This document shows positions 16,420 through 24,315 of a DNA stretch of 64,000 bases, one piece after another. Both the position numbers and the translations under genes were made by a program. This DNA comes from Rivibacter sp049446155. Lineage in GTDB: Bacteria; Pseudomonadota; Gammaproteobacteria; Burkholderiales; Burkholderiaceae_C. Within the stretch, counting starts at the first letter, position 1; each line of letters begins with the position of its first letter. Below the pieces are notes generated by a model that saw only the letters and a program-made list of their open reading frames with translations, was not told the origin of the DNA and did not search any database. The stretch covers positions 135,247-199,246 of the forward strand of contig NZ_JBMSEE010000011.1 of assembly GCF_049446155.1 (NCBI RefSeq). The letters are read 5' to 3'.

Positions 16420-17700
16420 ATGATCCCGACCACCCGAGAACAAGCCCTCGCGCTCGACGCGCAGGACCCGCTGCACGGCCTGCGCGCCAACTTCACGCTG
16501 CCCGCCGGCGTGATCTACCTCGACGGCAACTCGCTCGGTGTGCTGCCCGCGGCCACCCCGGCGCGCGTGGCGCAGGTGGTGTCCGACGAATGGGGCCGCG
16601 ACCTGATCAAGAGCTGGAACACCGCCGGCTGGATCGAGCTGCCGCAGCGCGTGGGCGACAAGATCGCGCGCCTGGTCGGCGCCGGCCCCGGCGAGCTGGT
16701 CGCCGCCGACTCGACCTCGGTGAACCTCTACAAGGTGCTGCACGCGGCCGCGGCGATCCAGCGCGCCGACCACCCCGGCAAGACGGTCATCCTCTCCGAG
16801 CGCAGCAACTTCCCGACCGACCTCTACATCGCCGAGTCGTTGGCGCGCGAGATGGGCTTCACGCTCGCGCTGGCCGACACGCCCGAAGCGGTCGAGCAGC
16901 GGCTCGACGAGCGCGTCGCGGTGCTGATGCTCACGCAGGTGAATTACCGCACCGGCGCGCTGCACGACATGGCCGCGCTGACCGCGCGGGCGCATGCCGT
17001 GGGCGCGCTGACGATCTGGGACCTGTGCCACAGCGCCGGCGCGCTGCCGGTCGAGCTCAAGGCCTGCGGCGCCGACTTCGCGATCGGCTGCGGCTACAAG
17101 TACCTCAACGGCGGCCCCGGCGCGCCGGCCTTCGTCTGGGTGAACCCCAAGCATGCCGACCGCTTCTGGCAGCCGCTGTCGGGCTGGATGGGCCACGCGG
17201 CGCCGTTCAAGTTCACGCCGGACTACCAGCCGGCGCCCGGCATCGCGCGCTACCTGTGCGGCACGCCGCAGGTGATCGGCATGGCCGCGCTCGAATGCGG
17301 CGTCGACAGCGTGCTCGCGGCCGAGCCCTTGGGCGGGCTGACCGCGCTGAGAGCGAAATCGATCGCGCTGACCGAGGCCTTCGCGGCGCTGGTCGAGCAG
17401 CGCTGCGAAGGGCACGGGCTCGCGGTCGTCTCGCCGCGCGAGGCCGCCCACCGCGGCTCGCAGGTCTGTCTCACGCGCAGCGAAGGTGCCTTCGCGATCG
17501 TGCAGGCGCTGATCGCACGCGGCGTGATCGGCGACTACCGCCAGGGCGACGAGCAGACACCCGACATCCTTCGCTTCGGCTTCACGCCGCTGTACATCGG
17601 CTTCGCCGAGGTGTGGGACGCGGTGGAGCAGCTGCGCCAGGTGATGGAAAGCCGTGAGTGGCAGCGCCCGGAGTTCAACCGCCGCCACGCCGTGACCTGA
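16420..17700 (+). CDS. kynU: Kynureninase KynU
   Basis: A 426-residue PLP enzyme that cleaves L-kynurenine to anthranilate and L-alanine. The PLP lysine is K227 in 'IGCGYKYLNGGPGAPAF'; 'IYLDGNSLGVLP', 'IWDLCHSAGALPVEL' and 'RFGFTPLYIGF' are further kynureninase landmarks. Its product anthranilate is the substrate of the ligase encoded by the divergent operon. Slightly longer than the usual 416-420 residues. Confidence 0.95.
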   Translation: MIPTTREQALALDAQDPLHGLRANFTLPAGVIYLDGNSLGVLPAATPARVAQVVSDEWGRDLIKSWNTAGWIELPQRVGDKIARLVGAGPGELVAADSTSVNLYKVLHAAAAIQRADHPGKTVILSERSNFPTDLYIAESLAREMGFTLALADTPEAVEQRLDERVAVLMLTQVNYRTGALHDMAALTARAHAVGALTIWDLCHSAGALPVELKACGADFAIGCGYKYLNGGPGAPAFVWVNPKHADRFWQPLSGWMGHAAPFKFTPDYQPAPGIARYLCGTPQVIGMAALECGVDSVLAAEPLGGLTALRAKSIALTEAFAALVEQRCEGHGLAVVSPREAAHRGSQVCLTRSEGAFAIVQALIARGVIGDYRQGDEQTPDILRFGFTPLYIGFAEVWDAVEQLRQVMESREWQRPEFNRRHAVT

Positions 17701-17709
17701 AAGACGACG

Positions 17710-18558
17710 ATGAACGAACCGAAGAGCCCCGAACAGATCGTCGCCGACGAGCGCGCGCAGCTCGACTTCAGCCGCTCGATGAGCTATGGCGACTACCTGC
17801 AGCTCGACCAGGTGCTGAGCGCGCAAAAGCCGCTGTCGCCGGCGCACGACGAGCTGCTGTTCATCGTGCAGCACCAGACCTCCGAGCTGTGGATGAAGCT
17901 GATGCTGCACGAGCTGCGCGCCGCGATCGACGCGGTGGCGCGCGACGAGCTGCAGCCTGCGTTCAAGATGCTCGCGCGCGTCAGCAAGATCATGGAGCAG
18001 CTGGTCCACGCCTGGGACGTGCTCGCGACGATGACGCCGCCCGAGTACTCGGCGATCCGGCCCTACCTGGGCCCCAGCAGCGGCTTCCAGAGCTGGCAGT
18101 ACCGCTGCATCGAGTTCAGCCTTGGCAACAAGAACCCGGCCATGCTCAAGCCGCACGAGCACCGGCCCGAGCGCCTGGCCGAGGTGGAAGCGGCGTTCAA
18201 GGCACCCTCGCTCTACGACGAGGCGCTGCGCCTGCTCGCGCGCCGCGGCATTGCCGTGCCCGCCAGCCACACGCAGCGCGACTGGTCCCAGCCCTACGCC
18301 GCGAGCGACGCGGTCGAGCAGGCCTGGCTCACGGTCTACCGCGCGCCGAACGCGCACTGGGATCTCTACCAGCTCGGCGAGGAGCTGATGGACCTCGAAG
18401 ACGCGTTCCGGCTCTGGCGCTTTCGCCACGTGACGACCGTCGAGCGCGTGATCGGCTTCAAGCGCGGCACCGGCGGCACCGGCGGCGTGAGCTACCTGCG
18501 CAAGATGCTCGACGTGGTGCTGTTCCCCGAGATCTGGAAGCTGCGCACGGACCTGTAG
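17710..18558 (+). CDS. kynA: Tryptophan 2,3-dioxygenase KynA
   Basis: A 282-residue heme enzyme that opens the indole ring to N-formylkynurenine. 'MSYGDYLQLDQVLSAQKP', 'HDELLFIVQHQTSELWMKL' (distal His in QHQ) and 'FRHVTTVERVIGFKRGTGGTGGVSYLR' (proximal heme His in FRH) are all present. Last gene of the kyn operon although first enzyme of the pathway. Only 10 bp separate it from the convergent kinase gene, with no clear terminator. Confidence 0.95.
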   Translation: MNEPKSPEQIVADERAQLDFSRSMSYGDYLQLDQVLSAQKPLSPAHDELLFIVQHQTSELWMKLMLHELRAAIDAVARDELQPAFKMLARVSKIMEQLVHAWDVLATMTPPEYSAIRPYLGPSSGFQSWQYRCIEFSLGNKNPAMLKPHEHRPERLAEVEAAFKAPSLYDEALRLLARRGIAVPASHTQRDWSQPYAASDAVEQAWLTVYRAPNAHWDLYQLGEELMDLEDAFRLWRFRHVTTVERVIGFKRGTGGTGGVSYLRKMLDVVLFPEIWKLRTDL

Positions 18559-18568
18559 GCCGCGCCGC

Positions 18569-19987
18569 TCAGGCTCGCGTTCCCCGCCACGAGGGCAGCA
18601 CCAGGTCGACGCGCAGGCCGCCCGCGGGCGCCGACGCCAAGCGCAGCTCGCCGTCGTGCAGCGCCGCAAGCTCCTGCACGATCGCGAGTCCGAGCCCGCT
18701 GCCCGAGACCGACTCGTCGAGCCGCGCGCCGCGCGCCAGCGCGCTCTCGCGGCGCTCCGACGCGATGCCCGGTCCGTCGTCGTCGATGGTGATGTGCAGG
18801 CGCGGCGGCCCGTCGCCGGGCAGGCGCGCGGCCGAAACCTCGACCGCACCGCGCGCCCACTTGCAGGCGTTGTCGAGCAGGTTGCCGACCATCTCGTGCA
18901 GGTCCTCGGCCTCGCCGGCAAACACCAGGCCAGGCTCGACGCGATCGGCCGCCAGCCGCAGGCCGCGGTCGGCGTGCACGCGCCCCATCACGCGCAACAG
19001 GCCATCGATGACCGGTGCCACCTCGGTGTGCACGCCCGGCACGCCGCGCGCCGCCGCGGCGCGCGCACGCGCGAGATGCCAGTCCACGTGCCGGCGCGCC
19101 AGGCCCGCCTGCTCGTCGACCAGCGCCGGCAGTTCGGCCAGCGCCGCGGGGCGCTGCCGCGCGCCGGCGGCGGCCTGCATCAGCGCCGCCAGCGGCGTCT
19201 TGAGCGCATGGGCGAGGTTGCCGGCGTGCGCGCGTGCGCGCGCCACGATCGCCGCATTGCGATCGAGCACGCCGTTGAAGTCGTCGACCAGCGGCTGGAC
19301 CTCCGACGGGAAGCGCCCCGAAAGCCGTTGCGCCCGCCCTTCGCGCACGTCCAGCAGCGCGCGCTGCAGCGCGTGCAGCGGCGCCAGCCCGAGCGTCACC
19401 TGGGCCACCGCGACGACCAGCAGCAAGGCGCACAGCACGCCGAGCGATGCCGCGAGCACGCCGTCGAACCGCCGCGCCGCCGCCTGCGTCTCGCGCACGT
19501 CGGCGGCCACGAGCACGCGCCAGGGCGCACGCGCGGCACCGTCGATGCGCACCGAGCGCTCGACCAGCAGCAACGATGCGCCAGCGGGCCCGCGAACCTC
19601 GTGCACATGGACCTCGCCGTCGGCCGGACGGTCGGCCGGCACCGCGAGCTGCGCATCCCACAGCGAACGCGAGCGCAGCGCAACGCGCCCCGACCCGCCC
19701 GCCGCCTCGTCGACCTGCCAGTACAGCCCCGAATAGGGCCGCTGCCAGCGCGGGTCGCTGAGCGCGGCCGGATCGAGCGTCGGCTCGCCCGCGCTTCCCG
19801 GCTCGACGGCCGCGACCACCTGGTCCAGCTGGGCCGTGAGCAGCTCGGCGAACTGCCGCGTGACGTGCTCGCGAAACAGGGCCGACAGCCACCACCCTGC
19901 CAGCAGCATCGCCGCCGCGACGGCGATCAGCGTCGCCGTCAGCAGGCGCCATCGCAGCGATCGCGGCCCTGTCGCGCGCGACGTCAT
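18569..19987 (-). CDS. Sensor histidine kinase (QseC/PhoQ-like)
   Basis: A 472-residue membrane kinase: TM1 about 15-37, a periplasmic sensor region, TM2 about 177-200, HAMP-like linker, phospho-acceptor H260 in 'NLAHALKTPLAALM', and an ATPase domain with 'NLLDNACKWA' and 'DDDGPGIA', 'GSGLGLAIVQELA'. The stop of the response-regulator gene overlaps its start by 4 bp. Neighbouring PepSY protein and divergent cytochrome genes suggest control of an envelope redox system. The signal is unknown. Confidence 0.92.
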   Translation of the reverse strand: MTSRATGPRSLRWRLLTATLIAVAAAMLLAGWWLSALFREHVTRQFAELLTAQLDQVVAAVEPGSAGEPTLDPAALSDPRWQRPYSGLYWQVDEAAGGSGRVALRSRSLWDAQLAVPADRPADGEVHVHEVRGPAGASLLLVERSVRIDGAARAPWRVLVAADVRETQAAARRFDGVLAASLGVLCALLLVVAVAQVTLGLAPLHALQRALLDVREGRAQRLSGRFPSEVQPLVDDFNGVLDRNAAIVARARAHAGNLAHALKTPLAALMQAAAGARQRPAALAELPALVDEQAGLARRHVDWHLARARAAAARGVPGVHTEVAPVIDGLLRVMGRVHADRGLRLAADRVEPGLVFAGEAEDLHEMVGNLLDNACKWARGAVEVSAARLPGDGPPRLHITIDDDGPGIASERRESALARGARLDESVSGSGLGLAIVQELAALHDGELRLASAPAGGLRVDLVLPSWRGTRA

Positions 19988-20646
19988 GGCGGCGTCGCGA
20001 GCCGATAACCCAGGCCGCGCACGGTCTCGATCGCCTGCGCCGGCAGCTTGCGCCGCAGGCGGGCGACGAACACCTCGATGGTGTTCGAGTCGCGGTCCAG
20101 GTCCTGCGCGTACAGGTGCTCGCTGAGCTCGGTTCGCGAGACGATCTGCCCGGGCCGATGCATCAGGTAGGCCAGCAGCCGGTACTCGTGCGCCGTCAGC
20201 GCAACGGTGCGCCCGTCCAGCGTCACGCGACCGGATCGCGTGTCCAGCGCGAGCGGGCCGCAGCGCAGCAGCGGCGATGCAACGCCCTGCGAACGGCGGA
20301 TCAGCGCTCGCAGGCGGGCGAGCAGCTCCTCGGCGTGGAAGGGCTTGGTCAGGTAGTCGTCGGCGCCGGCGTCGATGCCGGCCACTTTCTCGTGCCAGCG
20401 GTCGCGCGCGGTCAGGATCAACACCGGCATCGTGCGCCCGGCGGCGCGCCAGCGTTGCAGCACCGTCATGCCGTCGACGAGCGGAAGCCCCAGGTCGAGC
20501 ACGACCGCGTCGAATGGCTCGGTCTCACCCAGGTGCTGCGCATCGCGGCCGTCGTGCGCCACGTCGACCGCATAGCCTGCCTCCTCCAGCCCGGCGCGAA
20601 GCTGGCTGCCCAGGGTCGGGTCGTCCTCGGCCAGCAGGATCCTCAT
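19984..20646 (-). CDS. OmpR-family response regulator
   Basis: A 220-residue regulator with a receiver domain (phosphorylation site D51 in 'VVLDLGLPLVDG', acidic pair at 8-9, K in 'DDYLTKPF') and a C-terminal winged helix ('LTAHEYRLLAYLMHRPGQIVSR', 'VFVARLRRKL'). Partner of the kinase at 18569-19987. The direct repeats TGAACG-N5-TGAACG at 21014-21030 in the adjacent divergent promoter region fit a binding site for this class. Confidence 0.94.
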   Translation of the reverse strand: MRILLAEDDPTLGSQLRAGLEEAGYAVDVAHDGRDAQHLGETEPFDAVVLDLGLPLVDGMTVLQRWRAAGRTMPVLILTARDRWHEKVAGIDAGADDYLTKPFHAEELLARLRALIRRSQGVASPLLRCGPLALDTRSGRVTLDGRTVALTAHEYRLLAYLMHRPGQIVSRTELSEHLYAQDLDRDSNTIEVFVARLRRKLPAQAIETVRGLGYRLATPP

Positions 20647-21005
20647 CGGCGCGGCCCGAGCACTTGCGCTGTGCGCGCGTCGACCTCGAGCTTGCGCACC
20701 CGGCCGCCGGCTTCGAGCAGCTTCAGCTCGTAGATCCAGCGTCCGTCCTCGCGCTCGAGCTCGACCTCCAGCACCTGCCCCGGGTGGCTGCGTTGCACAC
20801 GCTCCAGCAGCACCGGCAGCGGCAGCACCTCGCCGGCGCGCAGCGCCGCGAGGGCACGCTCGTGGTCGTCGCGCTCGCCGGCATGGGCCGCGGCCAGCAG
20901 GCAGGCCGCGGCCAGCGCGGCAGCCGCGACGCCTTGGACCGGCCGGCGCAGGCGGCGGATCGAAGGCGGGGCCGAGCGACCGGGGCACATGCCGCGATTG
21001 TTCAC
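20643..21005 (-). CDS. PepSY-domain exported protein
   Basis: A 120-residue protein with a basic N-terminus, a hydrophobic segment about residues 22-40 ending in AHA, and a PepSY-like domain: 'LPLPVLLERVQRSHPGQVLEVELEREDGRWIYELKLLEAGGRVRKLEVDARTAQVL'. PepSY modules often accompany DHC-SHP cytochrome loci and two-component systems. Likely periplasmic or membrane anchored. Start is either 21005 or the Met five codons later. Overlaps the response regulator by 4 bp. Confidence 0.85.
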   Translation of the reverse strand: MNNRGMCPGRSAPPSIRRLRRPVQGVAAAALAAACLLAAAHAGERDDHERALAALRAGEVLPLPVLLERVQRSHPGQVLEVELEREDGRWIYELKLLEAGGRVRKLEVDARTAQVLGPRR

Positions 21006-21011
21006 CGCGAG

Positions 21012-21041
21012 GCTGAACGGCCGATGAACGCGCCGTTCAGC
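21012..21041. promoter_or_regulatory. Inverted/direct repeat operator in the regulator-cytochrome divergent region
   Basis: GCTGAACGGC (21012-21021) and GCCGTTCAGC (21032-21041) form a perfect 10-bp inverted repeat with a 10-bp spacer. The left half overlaps a direct repeat TGAACG (21014 and 21025) with an 11-bp period. OmpR-type regulators bind tandem sites at about one helical turn. It lies 7 bp from the PepSY start and 67 bp before the cytochrome gene, so could control both directions. Confidence 0.6.
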
Positions 21042-21107
21042 GTGGATTCAAGCGCTCGCTCGAAGAATCCCTGCACCGACCCTCGGGCCGCTCACGCAGG
21101 AGACGAC

Positions 21108-21545
21108 ATGCCACACCGCACCCCGCCGCGCGCCGGCGCCGCCACCGCCCGCATGTCCGCCGCCGCGCTGCTGATCGCCCTCGGCTCGCTGGCGCCGGCG
21201 GCGCGGGCCGGCGACACGACGCCGCAGCAGCAACTCGCGCGCTTCGCCGCCGAGGCCGGCAGCCCCGGCCAGGCCGAGCGCGGTCGCGCGTTCTTCAGCG
21301 CCCGTCACGGGGGCCAGTGGTCGTGCGCCTCGTGCCACGGCGAGCCACCGCTTTCGCCGGGCAAGCACGCCAGCACCGGCAAGCCGATCCAGCCGCTGGC
21401 GCCGGCCGCCAACCCCGAGGCCTTCACCGATGCCGCGAAGGTCGACAAGTGGTTCCGCCGCAATTGCAAGGACGTGGTCCAGCGCGAATGCAGCGCCGCC
21501 GAGAAGGCCGACGTGCTGAGCTACCTGAGCAGCCTGAAGCGCTGA
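21108..21545 (+). CDS. SHP-type c-type cytochrome (DUF1924)
   Basis: A 145-residue exported monoheme cytochrome. Signal peptide about residues 1-34 (ends ARAG), heme motif 'CASCH', then 'AKVDKWFRRNCKDVVQRECSAAEKADVLSYLSSL'. The extra cysteine pair NC...EC and this layout match the sphaeroides heme protein (SHP)/DUF1924 family, whose heme can bind oxygen or NO through a displaced axial ligand. A good ribosome-binding site (GCAGGAG) precedes the ATG at 21108. First gene of the SHP-DHC-b561 group. Confidence 0.85.
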   Translation: MPHRTPPRAGAATARMSAAALLIALGSLAPAARAGDTTPQQQLARFAAEAGSPGQAERGRAFFSARHGGQWSCASCHGEPPLSPGKHASTGKPIQPLAPAANPEAFTDAAKVDKWFRRNCKDVVQRECSAAEKADVLSYLSSLKR

Positions 21546-21567
21546 AGCCACCGCAGGAGAGTCTTCG

Positions 21568-22077
21568 ATGAACAGCGTCTCCTTCCTTCGCCCGGCCCTC
21601 GCGGCCCTGATCGGCGCGGCCTTCGCCACCTTGGCGCCGGCCGGCGAGTCAGGCTCGATGCCGGCCTCCGTGCCGCCGGCCTACACGCGCGAGTGCGCCT
21701 CCTGCCACGTCGCCTACCCGCCGGGCCTGCTGCCGGCGGCGTCGTGGCAGCGCCTGATGACCGGTCTGGACCGGCATTTCGGCTCGGATGCCTCGCTCGA
21801 CCCCGACACCGTGCGGCAGCTGTCGATCTGGCTGCAGGCCCACGCCGGCAGCGCGCGGCGCATGCGCGAAGCGCCGCCGCAGGACCGCATCACGCGTTCC
21901 GCGTGGTTCAGGCGCGAGCACGCCGAGATCGCACCCGCCGTCTGGTCGCTGCCCTCGGTCAGGAGCCCGGCGAACTGCGCCGCCTGCCACGTCGGCGCCG
22001 ACCGCGGCGTCTTCGACGAGGACGAGCTGCGTTTCCCGGCGGGCCTGGACAGGCGCGACCGCCGCGCCTGGCAGTGA
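21568..22077 (+). CDS. Diheme cytochrome c (DHC)
   Basis: A 169-residue exported cytochrome with signal peptide (about 1-26) and two heme motifs, 'CASCH' near residue 43 and 'CAACH' near residue 138. The spacing is typical of DHC, which donates electrons to SHP. The central region 'WQRLMTGLDRHFGSDASLD' is also family-like. Preceded by an AGGAGAG site and 22 bp downstream of the SHP gene. Confidence 0.88.
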   Translation: MNSVSFLRPALAALIGAAFATLAPAGESGSMPASVPPAYTRECASCHVAYPPGLLPAASWQRLMTGLDRHFGSDASLDPDTVRQLSIWLQAHAGSARRMREAPPQDRITRSAWFRREHAEIAPAVWSLPSVRSPANCAACHVGADRGVFDEDELRFPAGLDRRDRRAWQ

Positions 22078-22111
22078 ACGAACGCCCTGAACCCCTTGCG
22101 AGGAGGACCGC

Positions 22112-22849
22112 ATGCACCCCACCACCGGCTCCATGATCGGCTCGCGCGCGCCGGACGCGCCGCCATCGCGCGGGCGGCGCGTCGTCGACGCCCCGATGCG
22201 CATGTTCCATTGGCTCTTGGCGCTGAGCTTCGCCGGCGCCTGGTTGAGCGCCGAGTCGGAGCACTGGCGAGCGATGCACGTCACGCTCGGCTACACGATG
22301 GCCGGGCTGCTCGGCTGGCGCATCGCCTACGGGCTCGTCGGTCCGCGGCAAGCGCGGCTTTCCGTGCTGCTGGGCAAGCTCGGCGGCGCGCGCGAATGGC
22401 TGCGCTCGCTGCGTCAAGACGGGACACCGCGCTGGCGGCCCTTGCAGAACCTCGTGATGGCCGGCGCCGTCGTGGCGCTGCTGGCCCTCGTCGGCCCGCT
22501 CGCGTTGAGCGGCTACGCCGTCTACGCGGACTGGGGCGGCGAGTGGCTCGAAGAGCTGCACGAGTTGTTCGCGAATGCCTTGCTTGCCGTCGTGTTCGCG
22601 CACCTGGCGGCGATCGTCCTGCTCAGCCTGCTGCGACGACGCAACCAGGCGCTGCCGATGCTCACCGGCCGCGTACCGGAACCCGGACCGGACGTGGTGC
22701 GCGCCAATCGCCGTCCGCTGGCCACGGCGCTGCTGGCCGCCGTGCTGGCCTTCGGCGCCTGGCAGTGGCACGAGGCGCCCGGCGGGCTGCTGCCGGCGGC
22801 GAACGACGCCGCGACGGCGAACCGCGGCCACCACGACGACCGCGACTGA
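22112..22849 (+). CDS. Cytochrome b561-type membrane cytochrome
   Basis: A 245-residue integral membrane protein with four hydrophobic segments (about 31-47, 58-73, 109-130, 149-172) plus one near the C-terminus (194-212). Heme-ligand histidines are plausible in 'MFHWLLAL', 'MHVTLGYT', 'ELHELFANALL' and 'VFAHLAAI'. It probably passes quinol electrons to DHC and SHP. A strong AGGAGG (22101-22106) precedes the ATG. Confidence 0.9.
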   Translation: MHPTTGSMIGSRAPDAPPSRGRRVVDAPMRMFHWLLALSFAGAWLSAESEHWRAMHVTLGYTMAGLLGWRIAYGLVGPRQARLSVLLGKLGGAREWLRSLRQDGTPRWRPLQNLVMAGAVVALLALVGPLALSGYAVYADWGGEWLEELHELFANALLAVVFAHLAAIVLLSLLRRRNQALPMLTGRVPEPGPDVVRANRRPLATALLAAVLAFGAWQWHEAPGGLLPAANDAATANRGHHDDRD

Positions 22850-22880
22850 CGCCCCCGATCCGAATCACCGGAGAAGCGAC

Positions 22881-23045
22881 ATGACCCTCTACGTCTGCCC
22901 CGCCTGCGGCCTCGTCTACGACGAAAGCGTCGGCCTGCCCGACCACGGCATCGCGCCCGGCACGCCCTGGTCCGCCATTCCCGACGACTGGCGCTGCCCC
23001 GAGTGCAACGTGAGCAAGCGCGACTTCATGCCGATCGAAGGCTGA
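22881..23045 (+). CDS. Rubredoxin
   Basis: A 54-residue protein with the two CxxC loops of rubredoxin, 'YVCPACGLVYDE' and 'WRCPECNVSKRDF', binding one Fe(Cys)4 centre. 'GIAPGTPWSAIPDDW' is the classic connecting segment. It starts 31 bp after the cytochrome b gene with a GGAGAAG site. It is cytoplasmic, so its link to the periplasmic cytochromes is not obvious; it may simply share the transcript. Confidence 0.95.
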   Translation: MTLYVCPACGLVYDESVGLPDHGIAPGTPWSAIPDDWRCPECNVSKRDFMPIEG

Positions 23046-23147
23046 GGCCTCGCGGAACGCCGGCCCGCGCCGGGCTCGTCGTGGCGTCGAGGCACCTCCT
23101 TGTCCTGCGTCAACGCCCTCGCCTCGCGGCGACCCCAGACTCGCCGG

Positions 23148-23825
23148 ATGGCGAACTCGTCGGCCGCTTCGGCCCCCGCGGCTTCATCCGGGCCGCCGCA
23201 CACCGTCGTCGACGACCTGCAGGCGGGGGTGACGGCCGTCATCCTGGCATCGCTCGGGCTCGCGCTGCTCAACAGCGCCGGCCTGATGACCGGCGGAACG
23301 CCGGGGCTCGGATTCCTGCTGAGCTACGCGAGCGGCATGCCGCTGGGCATCGCGCTGTTCCTTGCCAACCTGCCTTTCTACTGGCTGGGGTGGCGCGCGA
23401 TCGGCCCGCGCTTCACGCTTCGGACCCTGGCCGCGGTCAGTGCGCTGGCGCTCGGCGTCGCGGCCGTGCAGCAGGTGCTCGTGGTGCGCACGCAGCCGCT
23501 GTACGCCGCGCTGGCCGGCGGCGTGCTCATCGGCACCGCCTTGCTGGTCATGTTCCGCCACCGCGCGAGCTTCGGCGGCATCAACATCCTGGCGCTGTGC
23601 CTGCACCAGCGCTTCGGCTGGTCGACCGGCAAGGTGCAGCTGGCCGTTGACCTCTGCATCCTCGCGGGCGCGTTCTTCGTGATGGACGCGCGGCGTGTCG
23701 GCCTGTCGGTGCTCGGCGCGCTGGCGTTGAACGCGGTGCTGGTCTGGAATCATCGTCCGGGCCGCTACCTGGCGGAAAGCTGCCACGCTCGTCGTCCCGC
23801 GGCGCCGGGCGCGCGCGGCGATTGA
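23148..23825 (+). CDS. YitT-family membrane protein
   Basis: A 225-residue protein with five or six hydrophobic stretches: 'AVILASLGLALLNSAGLMTGGTPGL', 'MPLGIALFLANLPFYWLGW', 'LAAVSALALGVAAVQQ', 'ALAGGVLIGTALLVMF', 'VDLCILAGAFFVM' and 'LGALALNAVLVW'. 'FRHRASFGGINILALCLHQRFG' resembles the conserved YitT-family loop. Transport function is unproven. Start chosen at the ATG (23148). Confidence 0.85.
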   Translation: MANSSAASAPAASSGPPHTVVDDLQAGVTAVILASLGLALLNSAGLMTGGTPGLGFLLSYASGMPLGIALFLANLPFYWLGWRAIGPRFTLRTLAAVSALALGVAAVQQVLVVRTQPLYAALAGGVLIGTALLVMFRHRASFGGINILALCLHQRFGWSTGKVQLAVDLCILAGAFFVMDARRVGLSVLGALALNAVLVWNHRPGRYLAESCHARRPAAPGARGD

Positions 23826-23868
23826 CGCGCCGCAAGGGCTTTGCGGGCGCGATGGCGATCATGTCGGC

Positions 23869-24276
23869 ATGGATGACGGCCACCCCTTCGATCAGTTGCT
23901 TGCCGCGGCCGCCGCACAGCCGGACCGCCAGGTCCTGCTGTTCGTGTTCGCTGCCGCGCAGCTGCCCTCCGACGCCACGCCGGCCCAGCGCGATCGCTAC
24001 GACGCGGGCGCCGGCGGCGAGCTCACGCCGCTGATGTGCGTGGAGAAGCCACTGGACGAACTGACCTCGTTCGAAGCCCTGGTCAGCGAGTCGCGCGACG
24101 TCGGCCCGCCGTGGCAGGTGGTGTTCGTCGCCGGGCTCGGCGGCCACGGCGATGAACCGCCGTCGCCCCGGTCGGTCGAGTCCTCGCTGCACACGATGAT
24201 CGAGCGCGTCAAGCACGGCGCGGTGCAGGGCCTGCTCGCGCTGTCGCCGCGCGGCGAGGTGCTGACCTTCGAGTGA
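23869..24276 (+). CDS. Conserved hypothetical protein, 135 aa
   Basis: An acidic soluble protein without signal peptide or membrane segment: 'DGHPFDQLLAAAAAQPDRQVLLFVFAAAQLP', 'VEKPLDELTSFEALVSES', 'WQVVFVAGLGGHG', ending 'VKHGAVQGLLALSPRGEVLTFE'. I believe this Burkholderiales family is sometimes labelled ribonucleotide reductase subunit, but nothing here supports that: there are no radical-site or catalytic cysteines, and only one Cys. Function unknown. Confidence 0.7.
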   Translation: MDDGHPFDQLLAAAAAQPDRQVLLFVFAAAQLPSDATPAQRDRYDAGAGGELTPLMCVEKPLDELTSFEALVSESRDVGPPWQVVFVAGLGGHGDEPPSPRSVESSLHTMIERVKHGAVQGLLALSPRGEVLTFE

Positions 24277-24315
24277 GGCTCTCGCTGTCTCGCTGTCTCG
24301 CGGACCTCGCCGGCC

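Noticed and set aside
24279..24303. Short CTGTCTCG tandem repeat between convergent genes
   Set aside because: Only about two and a half units in a GC-rich spacer; no sign of function.
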